Assembly (NCBI GenBank): GCA_016124315.1
Contig: WGNW01000031.1
Span: 1 to 54,201 of the forward strand
DNA from: Alphaproteobacteria bacterium
Lineage (GTDB): Bacteria > Pseudomonadota > Alphaproteobacteria > SMXS01
Direction of reading: 5' to 3'
DNA length: 54,201 nucleotides
Under the pieces are notes generated by a model. That model saw only the letters and a list, made by a program, of their open reading frames with translations, had not been told where the DNA came from and searched no databases. The position numbers and the translations under genes were made by a program. This document shows positions 42,463 through 50,862 of the stretch, in pieces. Each line of letters opens with the position of its first letter. Within the stretch, counting starts at the first letter, position 1.

Positions 42463-44704
42463 CGTATTTCCCGTAATAGGGGCTGTAGGAGTCGTAGCCG
42501 TAGAGCAGCGCGCCGCGCGATCCGGCCTGGGACAGCACGACCCCGGCGAATTCGGCCCCGGCCTCGTGGAGCTGGCGCACGGCGGCGTTGACGATGCTCC
42601 GGGGCGTCCGGTTCCACTGGGTGATCATGACGACCCGGTCGCCGGCGGCCGCCAGCAGCCGGGCCTCGCTGACGATGCTGGAGGGCGGCGTATCGACGAT
42701 GATGTAGTCGTAGACCGAGGACCCCCGTTCGAGCATGTCGCGCATGGCCTGGGAGCCGAGCACGTCCTGGGGACTGCGCACGCTGCCGCCGCCCACCAGC
42801 ACGTCGAGCCCGCTCGCCTCGTGGCGCTGGATCATTTCCGACAACGGCCGGTGCTCCGCAAGGGTTGCGATCAATCCAGGCTCCGGGTTCAGCCCCAGCC
42901 TCTCGTGGGTGCGGCCCCGCCGCAGGTCGGCGTCGATGAGCAGGGTCCGGTGGCCGGACTTGGCCAGCATCACGGCGAGGCAGGTGGAGATGGCGGTCTT
43001 GCCTTCCCCGGGCACCGCCGAGACCATCAGCACCACCTTGGGATCCTCGTCGATGCCCGAGAGCTTGATGCCGGTGTGCAGGTTTCTGAGGGACTCGGCG
43101 AAGCTCGAATTCGGCTTCTCGAGCACCGTCCGGATCAGATCGCCGTCCTTGACCAGCGGCACGGAGGCCAGCGCCTGAAGGCCGGTGCCGGCCTCGAGTT
43201 GATCGAGCCGCCGGTAGCCGCGGTCGAGGATCCTGTCGACGAAGACCGAGGCGCCGACGCCGCCGCCGAGAGACAGCAACGCGAACACCAGCAGGTACTG
43301 CTTCGTCGGCGGGAAGCTGGGAACCCTCGGCAGCTCGGCGCGGGAGATGATGTCCGCATCGGCCTGCTGCAGGTCTTCGGAGGCCGACGTCTCCTGGAAG
43401 CGCTTCAGGAACGTCTCGAACAGGGTGCGCTTGGCTTCGGCCTCCCGCTCGAAGGTACGAAGCTGGGCCGCCTCCTCGCTCATGCTGCCGGCCTTGCCCT
43501 GCAGGTCGTTCAGGCTGCTGGCCAGGGTGTTGTAGCGCGCCTGGGCGACGGCGGCGTCGTTGCGCAGATTGGCCATCGTCTTCTCGACCTCGGCCTTGAT
43601 CTGCGCCTTGGTGTCGGCGATCTGCGCCCGGATGCTGATCATCTTGGGATGGCGCTCGCCGAACTCCTGGGACAGGTCGGCGGCCTGGCGCGCCAGATCG
43701 GATTGCTGCGCCCGCAGGCGGGAGATGGCATCGGAATCAAGGATCTTGGCGACGGCGTCGATTCCGCCGCTGTCGTAGACCTTCTCGACCCGGGACAGCC
43801 GCGCCTGGGCGCTGGCGGCATCGGTCTTGGCCAGGATCATCTGGGCGTTGAGTTCGGACGCCTGCTGGGAGAGCAGCGAGGAATCGTTGCCGTTGGACAT
43901 CAGACCCGACTTCGCCCGGTATTCCTGGACCTTGCGCTCCGCCGCCTCGACTTCCTTGCGCAGCGATCCCAGACGCTCGTTGAGCCACGACGTCGCCCGC
44001 TCGGCGGCGGTGAACTTCGCTTCGTACTGGCTGACGAGATACTGGTCGGCGACGGCGTTGGAGATGCGCGCCGACGTCCGCGGGCTGGGCGACTCCACCT
44101 TGATCTGGACAAGCGACGAATAACCCTGCTGGGTGACGTTCAGCATCCCCTGGATCTTGTCGATGGCCTGCGCCCGCAGCCGCGTCCGCTGCTCCTCCTT
44201 GGTCAGCGCCGTCCCGTCGGCATGGGAGCCGAACAGCCCGTTCCAGGCCAGCCCGGCGTAATAGAGCGGGTTGACGTACTTCCATCCGCTGGACTGGTCG
44301 CCGGCCAGGGTCGGATTGAATTCCGGGTCGTCCAGCAGTTTGAGCTTGTCCACCACCCGGCCGAGCACGTCGCGCGACTGGATGACGCCGATCTCGGTCT
44401 CGACGATGCCCTGGCCCTGGCCCGGCCCCTGCAGCACGGCCTCGATGTCCACCACGTTGGCCTTGGGCGCGCCGATGCGCATGGTGGTGGTCGCCTCGTA
44501 GCGGGGCTGCAGCTGGAAGATGTAGATCAGCGACAGGACGAACAGGACGCCGGCGACGGCAAAAAGAATCCCTTTGCGCCGCCAGATGGAATCGAGGAGG
44601 CCGAAGACATCGAAGCCTTCCTTGCGCTCCATGGGCGCCTCCGTTTCGAGGGTCCAGTCGCGGGTGAGGACATGCGGCGTGCGTTGATCCATGGCGGTTA
44701 CCAT
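42443..44704 (-). CDS. Polysaccharide copolymerase/tyrosine autokinase (Wzc/ExoP-like)
   Basis: A 753-residue fused PCP-2 and BY-kinase. Helix 1 (about 45-65) and helix 2 (before 470) enclose a periplasmic Wzz-like domain with long coiled coils (about 225-450). The cytoplasmic kinase has Walker A GEGKT (566-570), Walker A' LLIDAD (588-593) and Walker B VDTPP (about 670-674). The C-terminal tail has eight tyrosines between 735 and 751, the usual autophosphorylation cluster. It sets chain length and export together with the Wza-like protein. The first Met is used; one 4 codons later is equally possible. Confidence 0.93.
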   Translation of the reverse strand: MVTAMDQRTPHVLTRDWTLETEAPMERKEGFDVFGLLDSIWRRKGILFAVAGVLFVLSLIYIFQLQPRYEATTTMRIGAPKANVVDIEAVLQGPGQGQGIVETEIGVIQSRDVLGRVVDKLKLLDDPEFNPTLAGDQSSGWKYVNPLYYAGLAWNGLFGSHADGTALTKEEQRTRLRAQAIDKIQGMLNVTQQGYSSLVQIKVESPSPRTSARISNAVADQYLVSQYEAKFTAAERATSWLNERLGSLRKEVEAAERKVQEYRAKSGLMSNGNDSSLLSQQASELNAQMILAKTDAASAQARLSRVEKVYDSGGIDAVAKILDSDAISRLRAQQSDLARQAADLSQEFGERHPKMISIRAQIADTKAQIKAEVEKTMANLRNDAAVAQARYNTLASSLNDLQGKAGSMSEEAAQLRTFEREAEAKRTLFETFLKRFQETSASEDLQQADADIISRAELPRVPSFPPTKQYLLVFALLSLGGGVGASVFVDRILDRGYRRLDQLEAGTGLQALASVPLVKDGDLIRTVLEKPNSSFAESLRNLHTGIKLSGIDEDPKVVLMVSAVPGEGKTAISTCLAVMLAKSGHRTLLIDADLRRGRTHERLGLNPEPGLIATLAEHRPLSEMIQRHEASGLDVLVGGGSVRSPQDVLGSQAMRDMLERGSSVYDYIIVDTPPSSIVSEARLLAAAGDRVVMITQWNRTPRSIVNAAVRQLHEAGAEFAGVVLSQAGSRGALLYGYDSYSPYYGKYGEYYQD

Positions 44705-44781
44705 CCAACTACGAGGGCTCGCCCGAGCCGCGGCTGCGGGGGGTCGAGAGTCACGCGCCTCTTGACCGGTCTAGCGCCCAA

Positions 44782-45297
44782 TCAGAAGAACCGTTCCGGC
44801 ACGTGGACAATGTCACCCGGCAGGACCAACGTCTGCGGATCCGCCGGCATCTTTTTCTGGGTGCCCCGCTCGATGTAGATTTTTCCCTGGCTCGCCCGGA
44901 CCGTGTAGCCGCCGGACAGGGCCACGGCGTTGACCACCCGCATGCCGGCCACGTAGGGGTAGCTGCCAGGCTTGTTCACCTCGCCGAGGATGTAGAAAGG
45001 CCGATAGTTCATCACGTCGACGCTGACCGACGCGTTCTTGAGATAGTCCGGCTCCAGCGCATCCTTGATCTGGGCCTCGACCTCGCTGGCCGTCAGGCCG
45101 CCGGCCTTGATGTCGCCGACCAGCGGCAGGGAGATGACACCCTCGCCGTTGACGACGAACTGTCCGGAAAGGTCGGCGTGGTTGAAGACGGTCACCCTCA
45201 CTTCGTCGCCCGATCCGAGCTTGTAGCCCGAGGGCTGCATGACCGCGAAGGCCGTAGACGAGACGAAGAAGAAGAGAATAGACAGTACGATTCTCAT
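44782..45297 (-). CDS. Polysaccharide export protein (Wza/OPX family, short form)
   Basis: A 171-residue secreted protein: signal peptide MRIVLSILFFFVSSTAFA, Poly_export domain (about 22-95: YKLGSGDEVRVTVFNHADLSG, SLPLVGDIKAGGLTASEVE) and one SLBB domain (about 115-165). It is much shorter than Wza and has no lipobox Cys or C-terminal membrane helix, so it may rely on the outer-membrane barrel encoded upstream. The Met at 45297 with CGGGGG upstream is preferred over one 19 codons earlier. Confidence 0.9.
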   Translation of the reverse strand: MRIVLSILFFFVSSTAFAVMQPSGYKLGSGDEVRVTVFNHADLSGQFVVNGEGVISLPLVGDIKAGGLTASEVEAQIKDALEPDYLKNASVSVDVMNYRPFYILGEVNKPGSYPYVAGMRVVNAVALSGGYTVRASQGKIYIERGTQKKMPADPQTLVLPGDIVHVPERFF

Positions 45298-45390
45298 GGT
45301 CGAAGCCCCCGTGCTCCTGTAGTTGATCCCTTGAAGGCCAGCATCAGCAAACAATGAGGCCTGTCGATCCGCTCAATAGGCGCTCCACCC

Positions 45391-46650
45391 TTAGTATTTA
45401 GCCGTCAATCCGACAGCGATGAGGTTTCTGTTGAAGTCTTGAATGCCGGTGTAATTGGTGTTCCGGCCCTGGAAGGTGTAGCCGACATCGGCCGCAAGGT
45501 AGTGGTTCATCTGCCACTGCATCGAGATTCCCGCGCCATAGCGGAAATCGTTGCGGGTGATCCCGCGATAGGCGTCCTGGCCGATCTCGCCATAGACCCG
45601 CAGGGTGATGTTGTCCCTGAAGTCATACTTGACGGTCAGCCGGCCCCGGTCGGCGAAAAAGCCGGATGCGTTGAGATACTGGCTGTCCTGGATGGTCCGC
45701 GATCCCGACAGGGTGACGGTGGTGAGCGGCGTCGCGCTCCATGTCAGGTCGGCGCCGAATGCCGGGCCCTTGATCTTCACGAGCGACGGATCGTCCGGAT
45801 GCTGCTCCATGTAGCCGCCATAGACCGAGCCGACGAGCAGGTCGGTAAGTTCGAAGTCGACGCCGCCGGTGAATTCGAAGCCATGCGAATCCCGGTTGAC
45901 GCCGAGATCGTCCACCCGGTCGTCGAAATTGCGCCAGTTATAGGCGAATTCCGTGTAGACGCTGTAGCCGGGGGAGAACTCGTAGGCGGCCTTGCCGTCC
46001 GCCACGAAGACGTTGCGGTTGCGGTCGTGGTTGTTGATGAAGCCGCCACCAACCGCCGCCACGTCCTTGAATTCGAGCCGCTGGATGCTCGCGCCGCCCG
46101 ACAGCTGCAGCCGGCCCAGCGACTGGTTGAGCTGGACCTTGCCTCGGGTCACGTCGAACTTGGTCGGCTCGAGACCGGCCACGGTCTCGGGGTCGCCCCG
46201 CTGCTGGTGGTCCCGCGACCGCGACGCCTCGAAGAGGATGTTGGTGGCGCGGGTCACGTCGAGCCGGAAGCGGCCCTTGAAGCGGTAGTCCTGGTAGTTC
46301 TCGGTGGTGAAGTCGTTATAGAACCCGAACTCGCCTTCGGCCAGCAGCTCCAGCTGGTGACGGGACCAGTCGGTCAGGACGTGCAGCTGGGGCGAGACGA
46401 CGAGCAGTTCGTCGCCGCGCTTGTTGTTTTGCTGCGCGTAGACGTTGTCGTTGTAGATCCCCAGCACTTCCAGCGACGGAAAGAAGTAGATGGGCCCGCT
46501 CCGCAATCCAATCGGGGCATAGGGACCGGTGTCGATGGCCGGCTCCGGCGGTGCGTCTCCCACCATCTGGGCGTGTGCCGGAGTCGCCGCGATGGGCAGT
46601 GCGACAAGCGCGACGGCGCCCGCCACGTTCCTGGATGTGCGTAGCAACAT
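45391..46650 (-). CDS. Outer-membrane beta-barrel protein of the exopolysaccharide locus
   Basis: A 419-residue protein with a Sec signal (1-27, ending AHA-Q) and repeated amphipathic strands rich in aromatic residues (for example RFKGRFRLDV, YSVYTEFAYNWRNF, YLAADVGYTFQGRN), ending in the terminal Tyr typical of barrels. It resembles barrel proteins (BBP2-like) found beside Wza-like exporters. It probably gives the outer-membrane pore for polymer export, since the adjacent export protein is short. AAGGA precedes the ATG. Confidence 0.85.
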   Translation of the reverse strand: MLLRTSRNVAGAVALVALPIAATPAHAQMVGDAPPEPAIDTGPYAPIGLRSGPIYFFPSLEVLGIYNDNVYAQQNNKRGDELLVVSPQLHVLTDWSRHQLELLAEGEFGFYNDFTTENYQDYRFKGRFRLDVTRATNILFEASRSRDHQQRGDPETVAGLEPTKFDVTRGKVQLNQSLGRLQLSGGASIQRLEFKDVAAVGGGFINNHDRNRNVFVADGKAAYEFSPGYSVYTEFAYNWRNFDDRVDDLGVNRDSHGFEFTGGVDFELTDLLVGSVYGGYMEQHPDDPSLVKIKGPAFGADLTWSATPLTTVTLSGSRTIQDSQYLNASGFFADRGRLTVKYDFRDNITLRVYGEIGQDAYRGITRNDFRYGAGISMQWQMNHYLAADVGYTFQGRNTNYTGIQDFNRNLIAVGLTAKY

Positions 46651-46717
46651 TATATCCTTCAGGCAAAGGACTTGCCTGCTCCCTTGGGGTTGCAGATTTC
46701 AGGGTCTGCCCGGCGGC

Positions 46718-47158
46718 CTATGGCTCGACCGGAGAGACGTTGTCCTGAGTGTTGGACAGCGTGTTCAGGCCGCCACCCCGCAGGCCCTCGTTGAAGGTGG
46801 CTAGCGCGACGCCGTACCCGCCTGCGACTTCCTTCTCGGAGCAGGCTTTGACGGCCGTATCGACCGCCTTCTGCTGATCCGGATCGGAAATCCCCTGGAG
46901 TATCTGTTGCTCGATGACATCCGGCTGTCCGAAGAACTGCACGGAAATGCACGCGATCTCGTCCGCGTAGTCCGGATTGGATATCGCCAGCGTGTAGATC
47001 GCTGGATTGATCTGCCCCACCGCGACCGATCCCTGGATGAGATCGCTCAATTGCTTGGCCAGCGGATCAGGCAACGCGTTCTCAGCCGCATGTGCCGCCC
47101 CGATGACAAGCAAGGCCCCAAAGCCCGTCGAAATTAGCCTCGTAAAGGACTTCGCCAT
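46718..47158 (-). CDS. Secreted protein of unknown function
   Basis: A 146-residue protein with a Sec signal (about 1-25, AHA-A) and a mature domain of about 120 residues that is helical, with cysteines C70 and C106 that could form a disulfide and a C-terminal glycine/asparagine-rich tail. It precedes the barrel gene in the assembly operon. GAGG before the ATG supports the start. No family recognised. The codon usage looks less GC-biased than in its neighbours. Confidence 0.75.
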   Translation of the reverse strand: MAKSFTRLISTGFGALLVIGAAHAAENALPDPLAKQLSDLIQGSVAVGQINPAIYTLAISNPDYADEIACISVQFFGQPDVIEQQILQGISDPDQQKAVDTAVKACSEKEVAGGYGVALATFNEGLRGGGLNTLSNTQDNVSPVEP

Positions 47159-47285
47159 GGCGAACCTCACGATTTTGATTGGTGCCCAATAATGCCTATG
47201 GTTGTACCACCTTTTTTGCGGCGCGAAAACCCAGAAAGCAGCCGCATCATCGGAAAAATTCTGTTTCTATTTTTAAATAAGTATC
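47159..47285 (-). promoter_or_regulatory. Intergenic region ahead of the secreted unknown
   Basis: 127 bases without a gene. An AT-rich tract (about 47262-47285) follows the ligase stop. An imperfect palindrome GGTTGTACCACC (47200-47211) lies about 45 bases from the start codon. It may hold an internal promoter of the assembly operon; no clear hexamer pair was found. Confidence 0.3.
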
Positions 47286-48731
47286 TTAGATCTCGGTGGA
47301 GCTGAACGACTGGGCGACGCCGACGCCTAGAACCACCATAAAAAAGATCGTGATTGCAGGAATCTGCAGCGGGAAATCAACCATAGAGTGTATCAGCAAT
47401 TGCACCGAGACGCCCGTCGCGACGGCCGGCAGATGCTGGTCGCGGCGGCGCTGCCCGGCGCCCCGCCAGCACCAGAACACGGCCAGGAGGATGGCCGCAT
47501 CGAGGGCGGTCGCCGCCGGCAGGCCCAACTCCACGACGTTTTCGAGCACGGTGCTGTGAGCCGATTCGACCGTCTGGTTGACGTCGTCCGTATCGTACAT
47601 GCCGTAGAGGTCGGCAAAGCTGCCATAGCCGTAGCCGAGCCAGGGCGAGGCGGCGATCGCTTCCGCCGTATGGGCATAGATGGTCAGGCGCTTCTCCGAC
47701 GCCAGGTCGCCCGCGGCGATGCGGTCGCCCAGCCGCGCGAGGCTAGGCCCGAACAGGGCGGCCGCGGCAATCAGGACCACCGTCAGCCAGGACAGCAGCA
47801 CGCTGGCGCGCGGCCGCGACCGGCGCATCAGCGCCGCCGCAAGCGCCACGAGACCCAGCGCGGTGACGAGCAGGCCGGCGCGCGACAGGCTCAGCAGGGT
47901 CACGGCGGCGAGGACCACAGCGGCCAGCACCAGATACCACCGCTTGACGCAGACGTTCTCCAGCAAGCGCCGCACCTTCTCGCGGCCCGGCGTCTCGGGG
48001 CGCCACAGGCCGCGCGCCTCGCCGGCCAGCATGCCGACCGCGCAGATCAACCCCATCCCAGCGAAGGCCGCCAGGTGATCGGGGTTGACGAAGGGGAACG
48101 CGAGCCGCCCTCCCTGCAGGATGCGGGCGATGAAGGCCGGGCTGTACCAGAGGAAGCCGTCCGGGCGGAGGGCCCAGATCACCAGGCCGAGGCCGGCAGC
48201 GAGACCGGCGGCCCAGGCCAGCGTGCGCAGCGCCAGGTTCGCCCACCTCGAGTCCCGGCCGTACTGGGTCGCCAGCCAGAAGACGGCGGCATAGGCGACC
48301 AGGCGGATGAGGCCGAAATATCCTTCCTGAGGATCGAGCGAGATCCGGCCGCGCAGCGTCTCGCCCAACGCCGAGCCAGCCAGCGTCCAGAGCGGATGGT
48401 GCCACGCCTCGGGGGACAGGGCGGTGATCTGGACGATGATCCAGGCCGCCGTCAGGAGGAAGAGAAGCAGCGGCCACCGCAACCGGCGGAAGCCCCAGAC
48501 CGAAGGCGCCTTGCCCATGGCCACCGACGCCGCCCAGGCGACCAGGCACAACCCGACGGCAAGACAGAGCGCGCTCCAGGCCCCGATCTCGACCGCGCCA
48601 TAGGGTAGAGGAGCAAGGCAGACGACGACCAGCAGGGCAACGAACGGCAATAATCTTCCCCAGGACGGTTCCGGCGTGATTGCGCCACATGAACGCACGG
48701 CGTCGTTCAAAGGCAGCGTCCCGCCCTTCAA
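47286..48731 (-). CDS. O-antigen ligase/Wzy-family membrane protein
   Basis: A 481-residue protein with about eleven helices and a large periplasmic loop (about 335-400) containing the Wzy_C-type motif AHTAEAIAASPWLGYGYGSF and the catalytic-region AHSTVLENVVELGLPA. The O-antigen ligase/polymerase family joins or polymerises lipid-linked glycans. It is a second polymerase candidate besides the gene at 29.4 kb. The TTG at 48731 is a tentative start; a TTG at 48710 and a GTG at 48698 are alternatives. It is divergent from the phosphatase gene. Confidence 0.87.
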   Translation of the reverse strand: MKGGTLPLNDAVRSCGAITPEPSWGRLLPFVALLVVVCLAPLPYGAVEIGAWSALCLAVGLCLVAWAASVAMGKAPSVWGFRRLRWPLLLFLLTAAWIIVQITALSPEAWHHPLWTLAGSALGETLRGRISLDPQEGYFGLIRLVAYAAVFWLATQYGRDSRWANLALRTLAWAAGLAAGLGLVIWALRPDGFLWYSPAFIARILQGGRLAFPFVNPDHLAAFAGMGLICAVGMLAGEARGLWRPETPGREKVRRLLENVCVKRWYLVLAAVVLAAVTLLSLSRAGLLVTALGLVALAAALMRRSRPRASVLLSWLTVVLIAAAALFGPSLARLGDRIAAGDLASEKRLTIYAHTAEAIAASPWLGYGYGSFADLYGMYDTDDVNQTVESAHSTVLENVVELGLPAATALDAAILLAVFWCWRGAGQRRRDQHLPAVATGVSVQLLIHSMVDFPLQIPAITIFFMVVLGVGVAQSFSSTEI

Positions 48732-48858
48732 AAGGGTTCGTTATCATGGCTTTTTTTGGGCAGCCGGCCGAACTTCCTCCCGATTACTTCGTTACCTCTA
48801 TGCGGTTACGGGCTCATGCGGGTGGACACAAGGCCCCGTCGCCCCAGATTGAATCGAG

Positions 48859-49605
48859 ATGCTGAAACGCTTGTTCGGTACCAGAGAAGACCCCACGCCG
48901 CGCGCGGCGAACGGGGAGCGGATATACGCCGTCGGAGACATCCATGGGCGTCTCGACCTGTTGCGGGAACTGTACGGCCAGGTGGCAAGCGACGCCGCCG
49001 GCGCCTCCACCCCCTGCACCCTGGTCTTTCTCGGCGATTACGCGGACCGCGGCCCCGACACCGCCGGGGTCGTCGACTTCCTGCTGGATGGCGACGATCG
49101 CTTCCGGCACGTCTACCTGAAAGGTAACCACGAGGCCTTGTGGCAGCAGTTCCTGACCGAACCGGAAGTCGGCCCTGCCTGGTTCAACACGGGCGGGGTG
49201 GAGACGGTGATGAGCTACGGCCTGCGCGAGGAGATCGCCGGCCGGTCGCCCGACTTCGCGCGCATCGCCATGCGCCTGGCCGACGCCATGCCCGACTCCC
49301 ACCATGAGTTCCTGGAGAACCTGGATCTCAGCTACCGGTCCGGCGACTACGTCTTCGCCCATGCCGGCATCAGGCCCCGGGTGCCCATGGAGCGCCAGGA
49401 TCCCGAGGACCTGATCTGGATCCGAAAGGAGTTCCTCGGCGCCGACGACTTCGACGGCCTCTGCGTCGTCCACGGCCATTCCCAGGTCGCCGATGCCGTG
49501 GACCTGCCGCACCGGATCGCCGTCGATACGGGCGCCTACCATTCGGGGCGCCTCACCTGCGTGGTCATCGAGGGCGAGGAACGCCGGTTCCTGTCCACCG
49601 GCTGA
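48859..49605 (+). CDS. PPP-type serine/threonine (metallo)phosphatase
   Basis: A 248-residue calcineurin-like phosphatase with all metal-site motifs: GDIHG (26-30), GDYADRG (59-65), GNHE (89-92), then FAHAGIRP and VVHGH. It is similar to bacterial PrpA/PrpB-like enzymes. It would dephosphorylate protein Ser/Thr and sometimes Tyr residues. It is divergent from the ligase-like gene and next to the exopolysaccharide genes, so it may regulate them, but housekeeping roles are possible. Confidence 0.92.
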   Translation: MLKRLFGTREDPTPRAANGERIYAVGDIHGRLDLLRELYGQVASDAAGASTPCTLVFLGDYADRGPDTAGVVDFLLDGDDRFRHVYLKGNHEALWQQFLTEPEVGPAWFNTGGVETVMSYGLREEIAGRSPDFARIAMRLADAMPDSHHEFLENLDLSYRSGDYVFAHAGIRPRVPMERQDPEDLIWIRKEFLGADDFDGLCVVHGHSQVADAVDLPHRIAVDTGAYHSGRLTCVVIEGEERRFLSTG

Positions 49606-49624
49606 CAGCGGCGTTCGCGCCCCC

Positions 49625-50758
49625 TTACAAGCCCGTCGACGCGAGTTCGTGCAGCAGTCGCTCCCAGCGGTCGACATGGCCGCCGAAGTCGAAGCGGACG
49701 CGGGCGACCTCGAGCGTACGAGCCCGCAGGGTCCGCGCCGCCCCGGGATCAGCGATCAGCCGGTGAACCCCACCGATGAACTGCTCGTCGGACCGGGCGA
49801 GCCAGCCGGTCTCGCCGTCGTCGATCATCTCGTTGCTGGCGGTGCGGATCCCCGGTGCGCGGCCGTCCATGGCGAGGACCGGAACGCCGTGGGCCATCGC
49901 CTCCATGATCGCCAGACCGGCATGTTCGAGGCGCGACGGAAACAGCAGCAGATCGGCCCGGGCGTAGAACGTCCCCACGTCGGGGCAGGTACCGTGGAAG
50001 CGTACCGGCAGGCCGGCCTCGGCCGTCCTGGCCTGGAGCGCCTCGCGCTCGCTGCCCTCGCCCACCACGTCACATTCCCAGGGCGCTTCCGGCGGCGCGG
50101 TTTCCAGCGCCTCCAGAACCAGGGCGACGCGCTTGGCGGTCCGCAGCGGTCCGACCACCAGCATGCGCAGCGGCCCGCCTTCCGGTGGCGGCATCGCCGC
50201 CGGATGCATCCATGTCGCCGGACGGATCACGGTGAACCGGCTGGCGTCCTTCAGGTCGAGCCGGTCGATCATGCCCTCGACGCTGTCGCGGCTGAATCGC
50301 ACCGTGGTGGCAGCGTGCTCCACCGCCCAGCGCTGAAGCCACCGGGCGCTGCGCAGCGCCACCCGAGCGCCGAACCGGCCCGCCGGCCGTTCGCCGATCT
50401 CCTCCGGCAGGCTTCGGCAATGGGGAAGATAGACCCAGGGAACGCCGGGAAAGCGACGGGCGTGAGCGCGCAGGAAATCATGCTCGCTGGCGATCACCAC
50501 GTCGGGCGTCCCGCAATGGACTCCGTTGACCTGGCGCGCGCCGCGCAGCAATGCGCCGGGCATCGCCCAAGGCCCTTGCCCGCCGGGCACGACCGGCGCC
50601 ACGCCGTGGATGATCACCGGCCCTTCGGGCTCGGAATGGGTGCGGCTGATGACGCTCACCTCGTGGCCGCGACGCGACAGCGCCTCGATCAGGTGGGCAT
50701 CGTAGGCGCTGCCGCCTTGCGTGACGTCGAGGGACCCGGCGAGAAAACGGATGTGCAT
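49625..50758 (-). CDS. Glycosyltransferase family 4
   Basis: A 377-residue GT-B enzyme. It opens with IRFLAGSLDVTQGGSAYDAHL, has the donor domain from LRMLVVGPLRTAKRVALVL and the E-x7-E motif in FPSRLEHAGLAIMEAMAHGVPVL. It is convergent with the phosphatase and separate from the assembly operon. It might contribute to the same polysaccharide or to another glycan. Confidence 0.9.
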   Translation of the reverse strand: MHIRFLAGSLDVTQGGSAYDAHLIEALSRRGHEVSVISRTHSEPEGPVIIHGVAPVVPGGQGPWAMPGALLRGARQVNGVHCGTPDVVIASEHDFLRAHARRFPGVPWVYLPHCRSLPEEIGERPAGRFGARVALRSARWLQRWAVEHAATTVRFSRDSVEGMIDRLDLKDASRFTVIRPATWMHPAAMPPPEGGPLRMLVVGPLRTAKRVALVLEALETAPPEAPWECDVVGEGSEREALQARTAEAGLPVRFHGTCPDVGTFYARADLLLFPSRLEHAGLAIMEAMAHGVPVLAMDGRAPGIRTASNEMIDDGETGWLARSDEQFIGGVHRLIADPGAARTLRARTLEVARVRFDFGGHVDRWERLLHELASTGL

Positions 50759-50862
50759 GCGGCTCGGCTGTAGCAGGGATTGACGAGCGGTCTCGGCCGC
50801 GATTTCTCCTTATCATTTAGCCGGGATTATGGCGGGCGCCAGAGGGCGGCCTGCCCATCGGC

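Noticed and set aside
47200..47211. Imperfect palindrome GGTTGTACCACC as a quorum-sensing (LuxR-type) box
   Set aside because: Too short and imperfect, and no LuxR or LuxI gene is present; kept only as a note in the intergenic entry.
48732..48858. Search for a second ops-like element ahead of the assembly operon
   Set aside because: The closest string (AGAGGTAACGAA on the minus strand) matches only about 7 of 12 positions, so it was not called.
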